64,000 nucleotides of DNA from Eremophila alpestris peregrina (taxonomy: Eukaryota; Chordata; Aves; Passeriformes; Alaudidae): positions 10,239-74,238 of the forward strand of contig WMCF01000089.1 in assembly GCA_009792885.1 (NCBI GenBank), read 5' to 3'. A program made the translations under genes and the position numbers. The notes below the pieces were generated by a model. It saw only the letters and a list, made by a program, of their open reading frames with translations. It had not been told where the DNA came from and made no database searches. Below are positions 58,801-64,000 of the stretch, in pieces. Positions within the stretch are counted from its first letter, which is position 1; the number at the start of each line of letters is the position of its first letter.

Positions 58801-61800
58801 GGACTCAGGAAGCTAAGCATTTTTCCTTCTAGGTGCTGCAATGCAAAATGCACTTGTGAGACCCTTGAGGTCTTTACATTCCATGTGGATGAATGTAGCT
58901 GCTGCTGGTCCACTGGCATGTTTCACCAATAGTAAGGCTGAGGTGCACACAGGGAACACCAATGCAGCTGGCTGCGCAGACTGCCACAGACAGAGCAGAG
59001 CAGGGCCTTTTTCCTGCAACTACCAAAAGCAATCACATGAAGAGAAGTACAGTTATCCAAGTCCTGTTTTTTCAGTAGTAGATGAGTTTTCTGGTGTTGT
59101 CTGTTATCACCTGCTTGTTGATGTTTGTGTGCTTGTGTATTTTATCACTTCCTTTGTATTTTCTTTTACACTGAATCGTCTCTAAGGAGGAAAAAAGCAA
59201 GATACTCTCCCATTCCCTGTATCCTTACGATAGATTTCTGCTTGAAATATCTTTTTTTGTCCTTGCTTGTACAAAAAAAGGCAAAATTTACTGATCAGTG
59301 GTGGTTGTGTAGTTCAATCTAGAAGTGATACAAAGAATTTACAGAAAAAAAACTTTATGTTTCTTTGTCCATTGTCCGCTAAAAGCCAGTTTTGTGGAAG
59401 AAAGCAGAAATGTATCTGTAGAAACAATCATCTCTAGCTTTTTATTACATTCTAGGTCTTCATTGGTAGAAGAAAAGAGAACAGAAAGAAGTTCTGCACT
59501 GAGTCAAACAAAAGAGTAAGTCTGGATGGTGAAGTATAGTCAAAAAGTTTTCTGGCGTAAAAAACCTGCATTACTGTGATAATACTAACGATGTTAGTAG
59601 GTATATTTTTTTACTGTTTCAATATCACAGCCTAATTTATAAAAATTGTGATTTGGGCAGGTAGGCTGGTAAAGCACATTTTGCTTTCAGTGTTAAGTTT
59701 TGCATATTTCCATTTTACAGGAGAATGAGAAGCAGGTTTCAAAGTTCACATATTGATTGATTTCTTGATATGTTGCATTGCTGGGTGGTTCATCCAATTG
59801 TTGAATGTCTGACATGCTCAGCAGCAATTCAAAACACTTGACAGTATTTTTGCTTGCTGTCTTAAAAATTGTAGACAGGAAGATAAAAGTACTCCTGATC
59901 GTGATGAAGAGGAAGAGGAAGAAGAAGATAACGGGGATGAGAGTCAGGATGGCCCACTTCTTGTTCCTCGCGTGAAAGTAGCAGAAGATGGTTCAATCAT
60001 TCTGGATGAAGAAAGGTGACAAATTCTGTGCCTGACTCATGGACAGTACTGCATTGCAGCTCAGTTTGTAAATGGAGGACTGCTTTGGACTGGGATGAGT
60101 GTATTTGTGTTTGAGATTGAGCTACACTGACTTACGAAACAGTGCAAGGATGTGGCAAAATACAAGCAGCAGTAATCTGCATCTCTGTAGTGGCATACTT
60201 TATGAGAAATGTTTTTGGGGAAGGAGGTAGAGTGGAAGATGACATTTTATTACTGTGAATGATCACTGAAGATTTGTCAGACTTCCAAATGTCTTCTATT
60301 TGGCTGACTTTTTTGCTTCTCACAGGTAACATGAATCTGCTTACTGTTATTTGGTTATCAGTACAATTTGCTCCAGCTTTGCATCTTGCCTGTTGCTGCT
60401 TTATTTTTCTGTCAGTGATTTCCGTAACTTTGCTTATAATACGAGGTTTAAAAAGTAGATCATCACATTTCTGAGTTCCTCAAAAGTCTTAACACAAGAT
60501 TTAGGCCAAGGTTTAAGGATAAAGAGGACCTGGAAAAAGAATTTGAAAGTATTGTAGAAGGATATTGAGAGGTTCTCATGGTTTTGCAAAACAGATTTCT
60601 CAAATGTCAAAAAGTCTTTTTTTTTTTTAAAGCTACTTAACTATGTCTGTCTGTATTATATCTTACAAAACAGAAAAAGCAAATTCACTCAAAGAGCGTG
60701 AATAGGGTAGTGTTTTCTTGCTGCATTTGCCCAATAAAGTACATGTTAGTGTAATTATTAAAATTTATTACACAGTAGAAGTTCTCACTTGTGGAAAAAA
60801 GAATTTGAATAGATGTCTTATAAACATCTACTATGTGTTTTCTTAGTAATATTTTGAAGTGAGTCTTTCTGTGTGTTTTCTTTCCCAGCTTAACTGTTGA
60901 AGTTCTAAGAACAAAAGGTCCATGTGTTGTAGAAGAAAATGATCCCATCTTTGAGCGTGGCTCTACAACTACATATTCTAGCTTCAGGAAAAGTTTTTAC
61001 ACAAAACCATGGTCAAATAAAGGTGAGTATATTTTTGGTTTCAAGTTTTAAATGTGCAGAAAAGTCCTAGTTTTCATCTATGCTTTATACTTAACAGTTT
61101 TCATCCCCAATGGAGTAAATGGATCTACTAAGATGTCATCTCATGTCATCTCAACCCTCCACACTCTTACAACAGGCAGAGCTGTGGTATTTACTGTGAA
61201 AAATGTAGTTTTTTTGAAATCCAGTGCCTTTTAATATGTAGGCTTTGTGTGCTTTTTTCCTGCTGTGGATGTTTAGATGCTGAGGAAATGCTAGTCTGCT
61301 TTATCAGGAGCATAATTTTGGATTCTGGTTAACAGATATTTGAGTTCTATATGGCACTTAACTAGGTTCTTCCGGCATGGGCAGGAATAGATTGTGTAAG
61401 GTATCTCCGTGTGATCTCTGTATCTCTCTTTGATTTCAGTGCAAGTAGACAGCTGTGTTCTTATGAGTGGGTGGATTGGGTTCTTCATTACTTCTTCTGT
61501 GAATTGAGTATTATCTCTAGGCTTACAACACTGAGTAAGATTTTTTACAGTTGAAAATTATTTTTTACAGCTCTAGGTGGAAAAATTAGCCTAAGAATTC
61601 ACTATGCTCTCTTTGGTGCTCTCTTTTCCTGTTAATAATGGAGACAGTAGATTTACATGATTTTTTCCTGATTTCTGTTTGTGCTTGTGTTCATAATAAA
61701 AATGGACATGGACAATTTGGGGTTGGTTAGCTTAGGATTACTAGCTTTAGAAAGCACACTTCACATTCTGCAGTTTTCTAATAGATTGAACAAATCTTTC

Positions 61801-63539
61801 TGTTGGTAGTTCATTCACAAAATGTTATTAGAGGGACCTAGGTAAAATAACAGACTCCATATACAGTCAACTGGGCTTGCAGCTACAGTAGTGAACCTCA
61901 GAGTTACTGATCTTATGGCATTTAAGTTTGCAAAGTGTTTTTATTTCTGATAGCAAGAAAGATGGTTTAGTAAAAATTCAAGTACGTGTAATTTGTTCTT
62001 TCTTTTCTCTTCTAGAAACCGACATGTTCTTTTTAGCTATCAGTATGGTAGGAACAGACTTCTCCTTGATTGGGCGGCTGTTTCCTCACAGAGCCAGAGC
62101 AGAAATTAAGGTAAAAATTAAAAAACACTCAATAAAACAATTACATATCTGGTTTTACTTTTCTTGTTTGCATTCCCGTGCTTCTTCTACTAATGTTTAT
62201 AATTTTGATGTGAATTTACAGTAGTGCTTGTTTCCTGATAGCTGTTTCAAGAGTTTGTAAGTATCTGAAGCATTAGAATGCTGGTTGAATTTCAATGAAT
62301 AGATCGAGTAAATACTTAAACACACTTTGTTTTAGTTAAAGAATGCTGATACACCTAAATTGGTGTTTGGTAAGAGGCTTCTGTGTTAATGTCTTTTGTT
62401 GTACACAGCTGGGAAAGTCTTTGATATTTCAAACCTTGCTCAGATTAAAAGTCAGGAAAAGGTGTAGAAAACAATAAAAGAAAAAAAGTGTAGCTAATGA
62501 TAGCTATGCTAATAGATTTTATATTTAAAATTAATTACGAACTTGTGTTCTGTGGATATGCATGTGAATTTAGTTGGTTTGTTGCACTGAAGGCTTAGCT
62601 TGAGCTGCCATTTTGTGCAACATGTTGCATTTCTTGCTTAATGATAAACACAACTGTGCATTTGCTTTTAGAACAAGTTCAAACGTGAGGAAAAAACTAA
62701 TGCATGGAGAATAGACAAAGCTTTCAGTAAGTAAACATTCCCTACCCTACAATGAGTCATTAAATGGTAGTCATCTATCTCCACAGTAATTTCTGTGATT
62801 TGCCTTGTTTGAATTACTTAGAAGGAAGTTTTTGTTCATTGATGAATCCAGAAACTGTGGAATCTTAGGTTTTCTTAACAACCATGGTTCACAATAATGA
62901 TCTTTAGGTTTGTTCTCTATCTTTCCTAGATGTCTGATAAATGAGATTAATATAAACTTTCATCTCTTTATTCAGTTGAAGATAATTCTTCTTATTAGTG
63001 GGAATTTCTACCATGGTTATTTATTATAAACTGCTTTGAGAGTCCTTAAAGACTTTCTTTCTTAGTTGAATGAGATACGCATGTCCTACAGCAGCATGTT
63101 ATTACTTTATTTGGTACTATGGTACAGTTTATGTATTTGTTAGTTCTTAAGTTTTTTGAACTACTTAGTTAAAAATTGTTTTTAAAACCAAACTACAATA
63201 ATCTAGTTATCTTTACGTCAATTTCAGCCTGTGCTCAAGTGATACTGAAAATACTTTCAAGAACTCTCTGTTTAAATGTATATAACCTTTGCTTTCTATT
63301 GCTATGTCATGTATCACTGATTATTTTACAAAGATGAAACTTGAAAAAATAATCAACTTTGGCATCTGTTCTATTTCTTTGCTTTAATCTGGTAGAAGAA
63401 AAACGACCCTTTGATTTTGAATTCTTTGCCCAGCTGCTTGAGAAGGTCTTAGCAGATGAGGAAAAGAGGAAGCAAAAGAACGTTAAAAGCCAGAGGCCAA
63501 AAGAAAAAAAGGCTCCAAGGCCACAGAAGAAATCAAAAG
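52857..63539 (+). CDS. BDP1: TFIIIB subunit B'' (BDP1), 5' part
   Basis: RNA polymerase III initiation factor that completes TFIIIB with BRF and TBP. Coding exons in the window: 52857-53035, 57149-57692, 58385-58491, 59456-59515, 59875-60015, 60889-61022, 62016-62110, 62672-62726, 63396-63539. All are GT-AG with consistent phases, giving 486 aa so far; the last donor (AAAG|gtattt) shows that the gene continues beyond the window. It starts MFRRARLTVRPNVRP, as in human. Landmarks: RRKRISTMPNLVKP, the basic KARKLREMLKEELKKER helix, DRSKMTMRDLIYYLP, an acidic EEEEEED run, DGPLLVPRVKVAEDGSIILDEE, and the SANT domain (about 389-440, TDMFFLAISMVGTDFS then FPHRARAEIKNKFKREEK). Exons 3 and 9 have NAGNAG acceptors. 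The long C-terminal repeat region of BDP1 is outside the window. Confidence 0.96.
53370..53548 (+). mobile_element. CR1 3' tail in BDP1 intron 1
   Basis: A sense-oriented CR1 tail: 'tgggttgctcagggaggtgg', 'ggttgtaggttggactcgac' and the terminal attgattctgtgattctgt. It is relatively little diverged, and only the last 180 bp is present. Confidence 0.9.
53842..54400 (-). mobile_element. second copy of the minus-oriented ERV LTR
   Basis: Related to the LTR at 29590-30178. Shared words in the same orientation: 'tccaggaaag.a.gg..tccatc', 'gccat.a.tcc.aatgtcc', 'cccagctttta', 'gagcagcatgatgccaga', 'gggatatccc' and 'gctgcatcccctcc'. It has diverged by many substitutions. It is antisense to BDP1, with no internal viral genes seen. 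Confidence 0.65.
54998..55935 (+). mobile_element. CR1 ORF2 remnant in BDP1 intron 1
   Basis: Plus-strand CR1 reverse transcriptase region. Translated words across frames: FDFNKTFDTGSHS, SNWLMGWAQRVTVNGV, GSILSPVLFNIFINDLD, CKFAGDTKWED, KLNVSQQCLAARRAS, and YEEWLRSLGVFSLGETE. Multiple frameshifts and stops occur. The catalytic Ala-Asp-Asp triad reads Ala-Gly-Asp at 55331-55339, so the enzyme is dead. The 3' tail of this copy is missing. It carries the longest ORF2 coverage of any CR1 in the window. Confidence 0.9.
55936..57148. other. BDP1 intron 1, distal part
   Basis: AT-rich intronic DNA after the CR1 remnant, with no recognised repeat. It ends in the acceptor cttttccag before exon 2. Confidence 0.6.
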
Positions 63540-64000
63540 GTATTTTAAAAGAGATGGCATTACAGAGCATTGATCAGAAATGTGTTGGTAGCTGAAGAAA
63601 AATCATGTAGGCCATCCCATTTTCCTTCCCTGTTGTGGACAGGACTAGAAGAGCTGAGCTTCATAGTGTAACTTTTTCAGGTGTAGTTTACTGATGTACA
63701 GGATGGTAATAATTAGTAACAGAGCAAAAACATCATACCACAGTGAAAATGGTGCTCTTCCACAATCTGAAGCACTGATATTCTAATTTACCAGTTGTTA
63801 AGTATCTCCATGAGTTGCTAATGAATTCACTTGTGGATTTTTTTGGGCCAAAATCATATTTTTGGCAAACTCTTATGTGTTCAAAGTTTTCTTGCATTTG
63901 GAGTCCTCTTGTCTTAAGGGTTCTGTTTCTCCTTTAATAGTAGTTTAACTTCCTGAGTCTGAGGGGTATGATTATTTTCAGAGAAAAACAAAACAGTTGT
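63540..64000 (+). other. BDP1 intron 9, cut by window end
   Basis: Begins with the donor gtatttta. No further exon is reached before the window ends. Confidence 0.7.

Overview
This is a window of vertebrate nuclear DNA, almost certainly from a bird. The evidence is short genes with GC-rich first exons, abundant decayed CR1 LINEs ending in the ATTCTGTGATTCT-type tail, two avian-type ERV LTR families plus an unrelated third LTR type, and the gene content. The genes match human 5q13; in chicken that block lies on the Z chromosome, so Z linkage is likely here but cannot be shown from the window. Nothing is bacterial: genes are split by GT-AG introns, and all coding models below were assembled by hand from splice sites and reading phase.

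Layout, left to right. 1-8.3 kb: intergenic, with CR1 pieces and an SR-rich fossil ORF. 8.3-9.0 kb: a CR1 3' end lying directly against the MARVELD2 promoter. 9.3-17.5 kb (+): MARVELD2 (tricellulin), 6 coding exons, 529 aa, long 3'UTR. 17.5-20.1 kb: spacer with an unexplained minus-strand ORF and no occludin gene. 20.1-31.8 kb (+): GTF2H2 (TFIIH p44), 15 coding exons, 395 aa. 31.8-40.7 kb: a gap holding one ERV LTR and a single exon-like relic of NAIP (BIR1 end to BIR2 start) at 35660-35931. 40.7-45.5 kb (-): SMN, 8 coding exons, 275 aa. 45.7-46.2 kb: CR1. 47.2-52.2 kb (-): SERF1, 3 coding exons, 62 aa. 52.2-52.9 kb: CpG-rich divergent promoter shared by SERF1 and BDP1. 52.9 kb to the end (+): first nine coding exons of BDP1 (TFIIIB B''), 486 aa so far, running out of the window.

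The genes are mostly housekeeping genes: transcription and repair (GTF2H2), snRNP assembly (SMN), RNA polymerase III initiation (BDP1), a small basic SERF protein, and one epithelial junction protein (MARVELD2). They do not form one pathway. The order GTF2H2(+) NAIP(+) SMN(-) SERF1(-) is the mirror image of the human SMA locus.

The most interesting observation is the NAIP relic. It sits exactly where human NAIP sits, in the same relative orientation, with the exon frame still open. It has lost one zinc-ligand cysteine and one residue of the second BIR, and I found no other NAIP exon nearby. As far as I know, birds are considered to lack NAIP, so this would be a fossil of an inflammasome receptor gene. 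I did not find a new multi-gene system.
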